Below are positions 32,088 to 40,989 of a stretch of 64,000 nt of DNA, one piece after another. The DNA comes from UMGS1279 sp045630265 (lineage in GTDB: Bacteria; Bacillota; Clostridia; Oscillospirales; Acutalibacteraceae): contig JAZQSV010000014.1 of NCBI GenBank assembly GCA_045630265.1, positions 1 through 64,000 of the forward strand. The letters run 5' to 3'. A program made the position numbers and the translations under genes. Position 1 is the first letter of the stretch; the number at the start of each line of letters is the position of its first letter. The notes below the pieces were generated by a model. The model was not told where the DNA came from and searched no databases. It saw nothing but the letters and a program-made list of their open reading frames with translations.

Positions 32088-33788
32088 ATGAAGAAAAACG
32101 AAAAAATTAAGGTTACTATAGATACCCTTACGGGGGATGGTATAGGTATTGGCAGGGTAGAAGATATGGCCGTATTTGTACCAAACACCGCCGTAGGGGA
32201 AACTGTTTTAGCCCATATTATTAAGGTAAAGAAAAACTATGCCATAGGAAAACTTTTGGAGGTTACCGTTCCATCTAAAGACAGAATAGAAATAGACTGC
32301 CCCGCATTTAAAAGCTGTGGCGGTTGCGCTTTTAGGCATATTTCCTATGAAAAGGAGCTTTCCTTTAAACAAAAGGGTGTAGAGGACGCTATGCGCCGTA
32401 TTGGCAGAGTTAATATAGAAGCCCGAAATATAATACCATCACCAAATGTAGATTTTTATCGTAATAAGGCGCAGTACCCCATAGCCGAGCAAAACGGCCA
32501 AATAGTTTACGGATTTTTTGCAAGGCATAGCCATAGGGTAATAAGTAGTGTTAACTGTAAACTTCAACCTAAAATTTTCGAAAAGGTTATGCAAACGGTT
32601 ACTCGCTGGGCTGAGGATAATAATATATCTGTATACAGTGAAGAAACAGGTAGGGGACTGCTCCGCCATTTGCTTATAAGGTATGCAGAGCAAAGTAATG
32701 AAATTATGGTGGTGCCGGTTATTAATGCCGATGAATTACCGTTTTCGTATGAGTTGATTACTGCTTTAAAGGGCGTTTTGGGAGAAAAATTTACCCTTTG
32801 CTATAACGTAAATAAAAAGGATACTAACGTTGTTTTGGGTGAAGCCACTAAAACTGTTTACGGTAAGGGCTATATTACTGACATCCTTTGCGGCGTAACA
32901 CTTAATATTTCTCCACACTCTTTTTATCAGGTAAATCGTTTGGCCGCTGAAATTTTGTATAAAAAAGCCGCCGAATATATAGGCGATGAGGATAGGGTTA
33001 TTTTAGACCTTTACTGCGGTATCGGTTCAATAGGTCTTTCCCTTTTAAAGCTTTGCGGTGAGGAAAAAAAGCTTTACGGCGTTGAAATTGTGCCCGAGGC
33101 GGTAGAAAATGCAAAGGAAAATGCTAAGCAGAACGGATTTTCAGATGCCGAGTTTTCCTGTGCCGATGCAACTAAAGCAGCCAAAATGCTAAGGGATAAA
33201 AATATAAAGCCGGACCTAGTTGTTCTTGACCCGCCACGAAAGGGCTGCGATGCGGAGCTTATAAATACTGTTTCTAACGATTTTGCGCCTAAAAAAATTA
33301 TTTATATTTCTTGCGACCCCGCAACACTTGCCCGCGATACAAATCTATTAACCCAAAACGGTTACCAACTTATAGAATATACACCGGTAGATTTATTCCC
33401 AAGAACGGGGCATGTAGAGACGGTAGCTTATTTATGTCGGCAAACCGACGTACACAATATGAAGCTTAATTCCTCACCCTTTGAAATGATAAAGAGTGGT
33501 GAGAAAACAATAGAGCTTCGCTTATTTGATGAGAAGCGTCAGCAAATAAAGGTAGGAGATCGGGTTATTTTTACCAATACAACTAATGGAGAGAAGCTGA
33601 GTGCTACTGTTTTAAAACTGCATCGGTTCGACACCTTTAATGAACTGTACAAAGAACTGCCGCTATTCAAAATCGGCTATACCAAAGAAGATATAGACAG
33701 TGCAAAGCCATCGGATATGGAATCCTATTATTCAGTGGAAGAACAGAATAAATACGGCGTTTTAGGAATTGAAATTTCCAAGCTTTAG
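32088..33788 (+). CDS. rlmD: 23S rRNA (uracil-5-)-methyltransferase RlmD/RlmCD with C-terminal ASCH-like domain
   Basis: This enzyme methylates uridine in 23S rRNA (U1939 in E. coli numbering; paralogs also U747). The 566-residue protein begins with a TRAM domain (about 1-60) and an Fe-S motif (CPAFKSCGGC, with CKLQ later). The SAM-binding LDLYCGIGSIGLSL and catalytic YISCDPATLARD follow. The methyltransferase normally ends near VETVAYLCR (about 460). Here ~105 more residues follow (MKLNSSPFEMIKSGEKTIEL and the ending YGVLGIEISKL), typical of an ASCH/PUA-like RNA-binding domain. The start is ATG 32088 behind GGTGAGAGCT; upstream in-frame codons lack an RBS. Confidence 0.9.
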   Translation: MKKNEKIKVTIDTLTGDGIGIGRVEDMAVFVPNTAVGETVLAHIIKVKKNYAIGKLLEVTVPSKDRIEIDCPAFKSCGGCAFRHISYEKELSFKQKGVEDAMRRIGRVNIEARNIIPSPNVDFYRNKAQYPIAEQNGQIVYGFFARHSHRVISSVNCKLQPKIFEKVMQTVTRWAEDNNISVYSEETGRGLLRHLLIRYAEQSNEIMVVPVINADELPFSYELITALKGVLGEKFTLCYNVNKKDTNVVLGEATKTVYGKGYITDILCGVTLNISPHSFYQVNRLAAEILYKKAAEYIGDEDRVILDLYCGIGSIGLSLLKLCGEEKKLYGVEIVPEAVENAKENAKQNGFSDAEFSCADATKAAKMLRDKNIKPDLVVLDPPRKGCDAELINTVSNDFAPKKIIYISCDPATLARDTNLLTQNGYQLIEYTPVDLFPRTGHVETVAYLCRQTDVHNMKLNSSPFEMIKSGEKTIELRLFDEKRQQIKVGDRVIFTNTTNGEKLSATVLKLHRFDTFNELYKELPLFKIGYTKEDIDSAKPSDMESYYSVEEQNKYGVLGIEISKL

Positions 33789-33820
33789 TATTTTCGCAAA
33801 ACGGTTTTGGAGGGAAAATT

Positions 33821-34624
33821 ATGAACATAGCAGTTGTAACCGGCGCATCATCGGGTATGGGGCGCGAGTTTGTTTTACAGCTTACCAAATATGTTAATGT
33901 TGATGAAATTTGGGTAATTGCCAGAAGAGAAGAGGCACTAAAGGAGCTACAGTCGCTAGTTACCACTAAAATAAGGCCGCTAATATTAGATTTATGTAAT
34001 GAAAAAAGCTTTGAAGAGTACAAGGGAATTTTGGAAAGGGAAAAGCCAAACGTAAAGCTGCTTGTAAATGCGGCTGGGTTTGGGCAGTTTGGAAAATTTG
34101 ACTCTATTCCGCTGGAAAAAGACTGTGCTATGATAGACCTTAACTGCAAGGCACTCGTTATAATGACCAGACTCACCCTACCATATATGCAAAGCGGCAG
34201 CCACGTTTTACAGCTCGACAGTCTTTCGGCATTTCAACCGGTACCGTACATTGCAACCTACGGCGCTACAAAGTCCTTTGTGCTAAGCTACACAAGAGCG
34301 GTGAGCAGAGAGCTAAAGGGTAGAGGGATTAGAATGATGGCTATGAATCCCGGTTGGGTAAGGACGGAATTTTTTAACCACGCCCTCAAAACAAATTCTA
34401 ATAATGAGGTGCAGTATTATAATCCTGTCTTTGAGGCAAAGGACGTTGTCGCAACGGGTCTTTACGATTTATACAAAACCAAAAAGGCATATTCTGTGCA
34501 TGGATTATCGGTACGTATGCAGGTGCGACTGGTTAAAATTTTGCCTCACAGTATTGTTATGAACATTTGGTGTTGGCAACAAAAAAGACCAAAGAATAAC
34601 CAAAATCTTACCATATCAAAATAA
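33821..34624 (+). CDS. Short-chain dehydrogenase/reductase
   Basis: This is a 267-residue NAD(P)-dependent oxidoreductase of the classical SDR family. The cofactor motif TGASSGMGREF (about 8), the NAAGFGQFG strand and the catalytic YGATKSF (Tyr-x-x-x-Lys, about 147) with an upstream Ser (LDSLSAF) are present. MNPGWVRTEFF follows. The substrate is unknown. A basic tail (WCWQQKRPKNNQN) may contact membranes. It starts 32 bases after rlmD (RBS TTGGAGGGAAAATT), so it is probably co-transcribed. Confidence 0.88.
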   Translation: MNIAVVTGASSGMGREFVLQLTKYVNVDEIWVIARREEALKELQSLVTTKIRPLILDLCNEKSFEEYKGILEREKPNVKLLVNAAGFGQFGKFDSIPLEKDCAMIDLNCKALVIMTRLTLPYMQSGSHVLQLDSLSAFQPVPYIATYGATKSFVLSYTRAVSRELKGRGIRMMAMNPGWVRTEFFNHALKTNSNNEVQYYNPVFEAKDVVATGLYDLYKTKKAYSVHGLSVRMQVRLVKILPHSIVMNIWCWQQKRPKNNQNLTISK

Positions 34625-34646
34625 AGCTATATATTATATAAGGTAT

Positions 34647-34685
34647 AAAACAGGGTAGACACCGGTTTCGTCTACCCTGTTTTTT
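34647..34685 (+). terminator. Rho-independent terminator after the SDR gene
   Basis: AAAACAGGGTAGAC (34647-34660) pairs with GTCTACCCTGTTTT (34670-34683), followed by more T residues. Confidence 0.9.
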
Positions 34686-34778
34686 GCGCCTTTTTCTTAT
34701 GTTTTTTGCTTTTTTATGCGGCTTTTAAAGAAAATTTGAAAATTTTTCAAAAAAATTAAAAAAATTTCAAAAAAGTAC

Positions 34779-34807
34779 TTGACAACTTCGCTTTTTCGTG
34801 TTATTAT
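34779..34807 (+). promoter_or_regulatory. Promoter of the amino acid ABC operon
   Basis: TTGACA (34779-34784), 17 bases, TATTAT (34802-34807), 55 bases ahead of the binding-protein gene. Confidence 0.75.
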
Positions 34808-34861
34808 GTTATCACTTTAGCAGAGTAAATTATTAAAACGATGAAATCGGAGGAGAAAATT

Positions 34862-35647
34862 ATGAAAAAATTTGCTGCTACTTTGTTAGCTCTTTTGATG
34901 ATGCTAACTGCTTTTGTTGGATGTGGAAATAAAGACGTTTTGGATTCTGAGTACGTTAAGGAAAAGGGAAAGCTTGTTGTTGGTATTACCGACTTCGCAC
35001 CTATGGACTACAAGGATGCAGACGGCAAATGGATTGGTTTTGACGCAGATATGGCTACCGCTTTTGCAGAGTCGCTTGACGTAGACGTTGAATTTGTTGA
35101 AATCAACTGGGACAACAAAGTGTTTGAACTTAACGGTAAAAACATTGACTGTGTATGGAACGGTATGACCCTTACCGATGCAGTTAAAGAGGCAATGGAA
35201 ACCTCTAATCCTTACTTCAACAACGCTCAGGTTGTTATTGTTAAAAAGGACGTAGCAAATAATTATATGACAGCCGAAGCTTGTAAAGACCTTAAATTTG
35301 CAGTTGAGGGTGGTTCCGCAGGTAAGGATATGGCAGTAGAAAACAACTTTACATATACCGAGGTTGAGGACCAGGCATCTGCACTTAACGAAGTAAAAGC
35401 TGGCACCAGCGATGCTGCTATTATTGACTATCTTATGGCAACCGCAATGGTAGGTGAAGGCACCGGTTATGCAGACCTCGCATATGCCGCAAGTCTTAAC
35501 AGCGAAGAGTACGGTGTTGGCTTCAGAAAGGGATCTGACCTTGCTGAGAAGTTAAACGAGTTCTTCAAATCTGCTTATGCAGACGGTAGCATGAAGGCAT
35601 GCGCCGACAAATATAAGATTGGCGACAAGCTTATCGAACAAAAATAA
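34862..35647 (+). CDS. Polar amino acid ABC transporter substrate-binding lipoprotein
   Basis: This 261-residue protein has a lipoprotein signal peptide (MKKFAATLLALLMMLTAFVGC, lipobox Cys at about 21). The bacterial solute-binding fold 3 follows, with KGKLVVGITDFAPMDY, WIGFDADMATAFAESL and DCVWNGMTLTDAVKEAM. It captures an amino acid, perhaps glutamine, cystine or a basic residue, outside the membrane. The start is ATG 34862 behind CGGAGGAGAAAATT; an ATG at 34841 lies before the RBS. The permease and ATPase follow. Confidence 0.92.
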   Translation: MKKFAATLLALLMMLTAFVGCGNKDVLDSEYVKEKGKLVVGITDFAPMDYKDADGKWIGFDADMATAFAESLDVDVEFVEINWDNKVFELNGKNIDCVWNGMTLTDAVKEAMETSNPYFNNAQVVIVKKDVANNYMTAEACKDLKFAVEGGSAGKDMAVENNFTYTEVEDQASALNEVKAGTSDAAIIDYLMATAMVGEGTGYADLAYAASLNSEEYGVGFRKGSDLAEKLNEFFKSAYADGSMKACADKYKIGDKLIEQK

Positions 35648-35688
35648 TGAAAAATCAATCCTTCTAAATTTTACAAATAAACGGCGCT

Positions 35689-35722
35689 AACAGAGAGCGG
35701 TAGAATACCGCCCTCTGTTTTA
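35689..35722 (+). terminator. Intra-operon hairpin between binding protein and permease
   Basis: AACAGAGAGCGG (35689-35700) pairs with CCGCCCTCTGTTTT (from 35708) around a short loop, with one bulge. Partial termination here would give more binding protein than permease, a common arrangement in ABC importers. Confidence 0.75.
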
Positions 35723-35740
35723 GTGCGAAAAGGGACAGTT

Positions 35741-36433
35741 ATGGATATAGCAAAAATCATTGAGCAGTTTCCTGTGGTATTTGATGCCATAAATTCGGGA
35801 CTGCTTCAAACACTTAAACTATTTTTTGTGACTCTTTTGGGCTCAATACCGCTAGGTCTTATTATTGCATTTGGCTCTATGTCAAGGTTTAAGCCCTTAA
35901 GTGCATTTATAAAGGTAATTGTCTGGATTGTAAGGGGCTCTCCGCTTATGATTCAGCTGATTATTATCTACTATTTCCCCGGTATAGTTTTTGGCAACAA
36001 CATTTGGGGTAGTGGTGAAAGCGGACGTTTTGTTGCCGCCGCAGTTGCCTTTATATTTAATTATGCCTGCTATTTTTCAGAGATTTACAGAGGCGGCATA
36101 CAGGGTGTTCCGCAGGGACAGTTTGAGGCAGGTCAGGTGCTTGGCCTTTCAAGGTCGCAGATATTTTTTAAGGTTACGCTTCTTCAAATGATAAAGAGAA
36201 TAGTACCGCCAATGTCAAATGAAATTATTACCCTTGTTAAAGATACCTCTCTTGCAAGAATTATTGCGCTTCAAGAAATAATTTGGGCAGGGCAGTCCTT
36301 CCTTAAGGGCACGCGCGGTATTTCGGGAGAAATTTGGCCGTTATTCTTTACGGGTATTTATTACCTTGTTTTCAGTGGACTTCTTACAATACTGTTTAAC
36401 AAAATTGAAAAGAAGCTTAGTTTTTTTAAGTAG
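35741..36433 (+). CDS. Amino acid ABC transporter permease
   Basis: This 230-residue inner membrane protein has about five helices. It shows the GlnP/HisM-type signature IVRGSPLMIQLIIIYYF and the ATPase-contact EAA loop EAGQVLGLSRSQIFFKVTLLQ. It forms the channel, probably as a homodimer because only one permease gene is present. The start is ATG 35741 after AAGGGACAGTT. It lies between the binding-protein gene and the ATPase gene. Confidence 0.93.
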   Translation: MDIAKIIEQFPVVFDAINSGLLQTLKLFFVTLLGSIPLGLIIAFGSMSRFKPLSAFIKVIVWIVRGSPLMIQLIIIYYFPGIVFGNNIWGSGESGRFVAAAVAFIFNYACYFSEIYRGGIQGVPQGQFEAGQVLGLSRSQIFFKVTLLQMIKRIVPPMSNEIITLVKDTSLARIIALQEIIWAGQSFLKGTRGISGEIWPLFFTGIYYLVFSGLLTILFNKIEKKLSFFK

Positions 36434-36449
36434 GGTAGAGTGATATATT

Positions 36450-37196
36450 TTGGCTATATTAGAAGTAAAAGATATTAAAAAAAGCTTTGGCAAGGTCGAG
36501 GTATTAAAGGGAATAGATTTTTCTCTTGAAAAGGGTGAGGTACTCTCCATTATTGGCTCCTCGGGAAGCGGAAAAACCACATTGCTTCGTTGCCTTAACT
36601 TTTTGGAAACACCGGAAAGCGGTACTATAAATGTATCCGGCAAAACGGTTTTTGATGCAGATAAAAAATCCAGCGAAAAGGATGTAAGAGAAAGCCGACT
36701 ACATTTTGGTCTTGTTTTCCAACAGTTTAACCTTTTCCCGCAGTATAACGTTTTAAAAAACGTAACTCTTGCGCCTACACTACAGGGCAAGGGCAGTGCG
36801 GTAGACATAGAGGAAAAAGCCCGTGTTTTAATTGAAAAGGTTGGCCTTACCGATAGAATAGACCACTATCCTTGTCAGCTTTCGGGCGGTCAGCAGCAAC
36901 GTGTGGCTATTGCAAGAGCGCTAGCCCTTGAGCCCGACATTTTATGCTTTGACGAGCCTACAAGTGCACTTGATCCAGAGCTTACGGGTGAGGTTTTAAA
37001 GGTTATACGCGGCCTTAAGGGGCATGACACAACAATGATTATTGTTACCCACGAAATACAGTTTGCAAAGGAAGTGTCCGACCGCATTATATTTATGGAT
37101 GATGGACACATTGTTGAAGAGGGAACGCCATTGGAAGTAATTGACAATCCGCAAAATGAGCGAACAAAGGCATTTTTAAATAGATACAATGCATAA
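36450..37196 (+). CDS. Amino acid ABC transporter ATP-binding protein
   Basis: This 248-residue ATPase powers the importer. It shows Walker A GSSGSGKTTLLR, the Q-loop VFQQFNLFPQYNVL, signature LSGGQQQRVAIARAL and Walker B LCFDEPTSALDPE, with the switch His in VTHEIQFAKE. The family is GlnQ/HisP. The start is TTG at 36450 (MAILEVKDIKKSFGK), preceded by GGGTAGAGTG, a weak RBS. A perfect terminator follows it. Confidence 0.94.
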   Translation: MAILEVKDIKKSFGKVEVLKGIDFSLEKGEVLSIIGSSGSGKTTLLRCLNFLETPESGTINVSGKTVFDADKKSSEKDVRESRLHFGLVFQQFNLFPQYNVLKNVTLAPTLQGKGSAVDIEEKARVLIEKVGLTDRIDHYPCQLSGGQQQRVAIARALALEPDILCFDEPTSALDPELTGEVLKVIRGLKGHDTTMIIVTHEIQFAKEVSDRIIFMDDGHIVEEGTPLEVIDNPQNERTKAFLNRYNA

Positions 37197-37230
37197 AAAA
37201 CCGCCGTGGACGAAAATCCACGGCGGTTTT
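37197..37230. terminator. Bidirectional terminator
   Basis: AAAACCGCCGTGGA (37197-37210) pairs perfectly with TCCACGGCGGTTTT (37217-37230). It separates the ABC operon from the convergent rpiB. Confidence 0.9.
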
Positions 37231-37245
37231 ACTTTGTCTTTAAAT

Positions 37246-37689
37246 TTAGTTTTTGTTTTCTATTTCGGTTAGCATATCGATTCGTTTTTGGTGCCTACCG
37301 CCCTCAAACTCGGCGTTTAAAAATTCCTTTACGATGGTTTCGGCCATTTCGGTGGTTACAACCCTTGCGCCAAAGGCGATTATGTTTGCGTTATTATGGT
37401 TGCGTGTAAGGCGGGCGGAGTATGCTTCTGAGCAAACGGCGGCGCGAACACCTTTTACCTTGTTGGCCGCAATAGAAATGCCAATACCTGTTCCGCAAAT
37501 TAAAATACCTAAATCACATTCCTTACTTGCAACTGCCCTGCCAACCTTTTCGCCAAATTCGGGATAGTCGCAGGAATCGTTAGTATCGGTGCCAAAATTT
37601 ACAACTGTATGGCCCATATCCTCTACGAACTTCATTATGTGGTTTTTAAGCTCTACCGCAGCGTGGTCGTTACCTATTGCAATTTTCAT
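37246..37689 (-). CDS. rpiB: Ribose-5-phosphate isomerase B
   Basis: This enzyme interconverts ribose-5-phosphate and ribulose-5-phosphate. The 147-residue RpiB/LacAB fold shows IAIGNDHAAVELK, VNFGTDTNDSCDYPEFG, and the active-site Cys region LGILICGTGIGISIAANK. ARLTRNHNNANIIAFGARV (read in parts) follows. RpiB enzymes may also act on allose-6-phosphate. It begins 34 bases after pgeF on the same strand and probably shares its transcript. Confidence 0.94.
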   Translation of the reverse strand: MKIAIGNDHAAVELKNHIMKFVEDMGHTVVNFGTDTNDSCDYPEFGEKVGRAVASKECDLGILICGTGIGISIAANKVKGVRAAVCSEAYSARLTRNHNNANIIAFGARVVTTEMAETIVKEFLNAEFEGGRHQKRIDMLTEIENKN

Positions 37690-37723
37690 TTTTATTCTCC
37701 TTTATATAAAACGAATGTATTTT

Positions 37724-38551
37724 TTACTCTTTAAGGGCAATAATTGCTGCAAGGTTACCCCTGTTTCCCGCAGTCGCTCTATGGGAATGGAAAATGTGAC
37801 TGTTACAGCAAGTACAGCTGTCACTAACACAAATATTCTCACTCTTTACCCCTGCACGGAGTAAAATTTGCCGGTTGGTTTCCTTAAGGTCAAGCTGGTA
37901 TTTGCCCTTTTCCTTGGAAAATAAAATTTTGTCTATTTCCAAATAGGGAATGGCTTTTATTTTGTCGGCTACGGGGTCATCTACCTCATAGCAACAAACG
38001 CCTATGCTTGGGCCGATTGCCGCCATTATATTTTTGGGGTTACAACCAAACTCTGTTTCCATTTTTTTGACGGTTTTAAGTCCAATTTCGGCTACGGTGC
38101 CACGCCAACCCGCATGGGATGTGGCTACAACCTCTTTTTCGGGGTCGTAGAAAAGCAAGGGAACGCAGTCGGCAAATTGTGTTACAAGGGCGGCACCCTT
38201 TATGTTTGTTATAAGTCCGTCTACGTTGGTATAATCTCTTGTGACGGTAATACCCTTGCCCAAATCCTCATTTTTTAACACCCTTATATTATCGGTGTGG
38301 GTCTGGTGTGAAAGAACTGCTTTTTTGTAGTCAAGTTCCAAAGCTGAAAACAAAATTTTGTAATTTTCTAAAACGGTTTCGGGCTTATCTCCATTTAAAA
38401 ATCCCATATTCATAGCGGAGTATTTGCCACTGCTTATACCGCCAAACCTTGTTGTAAAAGCAGAGCAAACCTTTTCGTTATCCATGTTTGGAAAGGTAAT
38501 ATACATAAGATTATCTTTAGTTACAATCTTTGTAGTTTTGGAATTTAACAC
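37724..38551 (-). CDS. pgeF: Purine nucleoside phosphorylase/peptidoglycan editing factor (YfiH, PgeF)
   Basis: This 275-residue protein of the YfiH/laccase-domain family has the metal/active-site motifs LSHQTHTDNI, TQFADCVPLLFYDP and ATSHAGWRGTV. The C-terminal NRQILLRAGV and the ending with CTCCNSHIFHSHR are also typical. Members act as purine nucleoside phosphorylase/adenosine deaminase, and E. coli YfiH also prevents misincorporation of serine into peptidoglycan. The start is GTG at 38551, 6 bases after GAGGGG. Confidence 0.92.
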   Translation of the reverse strand: MLNSKTTKIVTKDNLMYITFPNMDNEKVCSAFTTRFGGISSGKYSAMNMGFLNGDKPETVLENYKILFSALELDYKKAVLSHQTHTDNIRVLKNEDLGKGITVTRDYTNVDGLITNIKGAALVTQFADCVPLLFYDPEKEVVATSHAGWRGTVAEIGLKTVKKMETEFGCNPKNIMAAIGPSIGVCCYEVDDPVADKIKAIPYLEIDKILFSKEKGKYQLDLKETNRQILLRAGVKSENICVSDSCTCCNSHIFHSHRATAGNRGNLAAIIALKE

Positions 38552-38605
38552 TATTACCCCTCACTTTCACTTTTTATACTATTATACTATAACTATTGTA
38601 AATAA

Positions 38606-40435
38606 TCAAACAATTTGTACAGAAAATTTCTTAAGCCAGTAATTTAAAGATATAATATAGGCAATGGTTTGCGGCGTTGTCATAAGCTGACCATACCAAG
38701 GCTCATTTTTGTCGGTTGTAAGTAATGATTCCAGCGCAGGCCTATTCATAATACTGAAAATTGGAGCATTTGTGTCGGACAAAATTTCTTTTAGTATATT
38801 TTTAACCGCCTCAAAGTATGCGGGGTTGTGGGTTTTAGGATAGGGACTTTTCTTTCGCCACAAAATGCTTTCAGGCAGAATCCCCTCCATAGCGGTACGA
38901 AGGAGCCCCTTTTCTCTGCCCTTTAAATTTTTAAATTCCCAAGGCACAGTGTACATATATTCGGCTATTTTATAGTCGCAAAACGGTACCCTGACCTCTA
39001 AGCCACTATACATACTCATTCTGTCCTTTCTGTCGAGCAGAGTTTGCATAAACCAGTTTGTGTTTAGAAAAACCATTTCCCTCATTCGTGATTCAAGGGG
39101 AGATAGGTTATCCTGCTTAGGGGTTGCATTTACAGTGCCGTCGTACCTTTTGTTAACGTAGAGTTCACCGTTTAGCTCATTTGCAAGATCACTATTTAAA
39201 AAGCTTTGACGGTAGCTTGTAGACTGCGCCCAAGGGAATCCGTACTTGGAACGAATTTCATCGTCTCTGTACCAGGGATAACCGCCAAAAATTTCATCGG
39301 CACATTCTCCTGACAGGGCGACGGTAACGTGATTTTTAATTTCTTTGCAAAAAAGTAGCAGGGATGAATCAATATCGGCCATACCCGGCAAATCCCTTGC
39401 ATCTACAGAAAGGTACAGAGCATTAACAATATCCTCTGTATCAAGCACTACGTTTATATGCTCACTTTTTAAAAACTCCTGCATAATTTTTACATATTCT
39501 GCATCACTGTTTGGCTGGAATTTGCTGCTTTTAAAATGCTTGTCGTTATCCTTGTAATCTAGCGAAAATGTTTTAAGTGTTTTTCCATTTTCGTTAAAAT
39601 GCCTTGCCGCAACGGCACTTATGATGCTGGAATCCAGCCCGCCCGATAAAAAGGTGCCAACAGGCACATCGCTTATAAGCTGTCTTTGTATAGCGTCGGT
39701 TACCAGGTGCTTTGTTTTTAGTATTGTGGCTTCTAAGGTGTCGTTATTTTGGGCGTCGGCAAGGGTAAAATACTGTCTTTCTTTAAATCCGTTTTCATCG
39801 AAAACACCGCAGTGCCCCGCTTTTATTTCAAATATGTCCTTAAACACACCAAAGCCGGGAGTTCGGCCGGGGCCCAAAAACAAAAGCTCGGATATTCCGT
39901 TTTGGTCAATTTTTGCCTCAATTTTAGGGTGGTGCAAAAGGGCTTTTATTTCACTCCCAAAAATAAATGAACCATTTCTTTGGGCATAGAAAAGGGGCTT
40001 TACCCCCATTTTATCCCTTGCAACGAAGAGCTTTTTATCTGCCTCATCATAAATTGCAAAGGCAAAAATTCCGTTTAGTTTATTGAGTAAATCCTCGCCG
40101 TATACTATATAGCCCCGCAAAATCACCTCGGTATCGCTTTGTGTCTTAAAGGTTTCTCCTAAAGCTTCAAGCTCTTTTTTTATTTCCTTTGTGTTATAAA
40201 GCTCTCCATTATAGCAAATAACAAACCGTCCCTTCGGGGTTTCGTATTTCATTGGTTGTTTGCCGTTTTCTATGTCTATAACCGCTAGGCGGGAATGAAG
40301 CAAAACTGCATCCTCGCACACAAAAATTCCATTTTCATCGGGTCCCCTTCGCTTTAAGGAATAAAGCATTTTGTCGTGGTATGTTTTTCTTATTACACCG
40401 TCTTTAAAATTTATTTCACCTGCTATTCCGCACAA
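38606..40435 (-). CDS. asnB: Asparagine synthetase (glutamine-hydrolysing)
   Basis: This 609-residue enzyme makes asparagine from aspartate with glutamine as nitrogen donor. The N-terminal glutaminase domain must start with Cys after Met removal. A TTG start ending at 40435 gives exactly Met-Cys-GIAGE, 8 bases after GGGAG, whereas the GTG three codons upstream leaves Cys at residue 5. Other motifs are RLAVIDIENGKQPM and CYNGELYNTKEIKKEL. The synthetase PP-loop is FLSGGLDSSIISA (about 255) with ALSGECADEIFGGYPWY. The final TIAYIISLNYWLKKFSV is typical. Confidence 0.95.
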   Translation of the reverse strand: MCGIAGEINFKDGVIRKTYHDKMLYSLKRRGPDENGIFVCEDAVLLHSRLAVIDIENGKQPMKYETPKGRFVICYNGELYNTKEIKKELEALGETFKTQSDTEVILRGYIVYGEDLLNKLNGIFAFAIYDEADKKLFVARDKMGVKPLFYAQRNGSFIFGSEIKALLHHPKIEAKIDQNGISELLFLGPGRTPGFGVFKDIFEIKAGHCGVFDENGFKERQYFTLADAQNNDTLEATILKTKHLVTDAIQRQLISDVPVGTFLSGGLDSSIISAVAARHFNENGKTLKTFSLDYKDNDKHFKSSKFQPNSDAEYVKIMQEFLKSEHINVVLDTEDIVNALYLSVDARDLPGMADIDSSLLLFCKEIKNHVTVALSGECADEIFGGYPWYRDDEIRSKYGFPWAQSTSYRQSFLNSDLANELNGELYVNKRYDGTVNATPKQDNLSPLESRMREMVFLNTNWFMQTLLDRKDRMSMYSGLEVRVPFCDYKIAEYMYTVPWEFKNLKGREKGLLRTAMEGILPESILWRKKSPYPKTHNPAYFEAVKNILKEILSDTNAPIFSIMNRPALESLLTTDKNEPWYGQLMTTPQTIAYIISLNYWLKKFSVQIV

Positions 40436-40551
40436 AATAAACACTCCCTTTTAACAGTTTAGTTTATTATATGCAGGTAAAATTTTATTTAGCCACAAAA
40501 ATTCCCCTCTAAAAGCAGTTAGCAATTAGCGGGGAATGTAAATCTTATATT

Positions 40552-40989
40552 TTAAATGCCGCAGCTTTCACAGTCGTGGCAGTCGCAGGTGTTTCTTTTG
40601 CCTAAAATCGGCTCGGGGTCTACGCCTTGACCCTCATAGTAGTTCCAAAGGGCTTCCTTTACTGCCTGCTCGGCTAAAACGGAACAGTGAATTTTGTGCG
40701 GCGGCAAACCGTCGAGCGCCTCAACAACCGCCTTGTTTGAAAGGGCTATTGCCTCACTAATTGGTTTCCCCTTTATCATTTCGGTGGCTATAGAGCTTGT
40801 AGCAATGGCTGAAGCACAGCCATAGGTTTTAAATTTAACGTCGGCAATAATGCCGTTTTCAATTTTAAGGTATATTTTCATAATATCACCGCACTTGGCG
40901 TTGCCAACCTCACCAACACCGTTAGCATCGGGGATTTCACCCATATTGCGGGGATTTGTAAAATGCTCCATTACCTTTTCTGTGTACAT
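40552..40989 (-). CDS. iscU: IscU/NifU-like Fe-S scaffold protein
   Basis: This protein assembles Fe-S clusters from sulfur supplied by the adjacent cysteine desulfurase. The 145-residue protein has the three scaffold cysteines: GNAKCGDIM, YGCASAIA and KIHCSVLAE, with NPRNMGEIPDANGVG at the start. The last residues are unusual: NTCDCHDCESCGI adds four cysteines beyond the scaffold fold. The ATG ends at 40989 and overlaps the nifS stop (TAATG), so the pair is coupled. An RBS (AAGGAG) lies in the end of nifS. Confidence 0.93.
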   Translation of the reverse strand: MYTEKVMEHFTNPRNMGEIPDANGVGEVGNAKCGDIMKIYLKIENGIIADVKFKTYGCASAIATSSIATEMIKGKPISEAIALSNKAVVEALDGLPPHKIHCSVLAEQAVKEALWNYYEGQGVDPEPILGKRNTCDCHDCESCGI

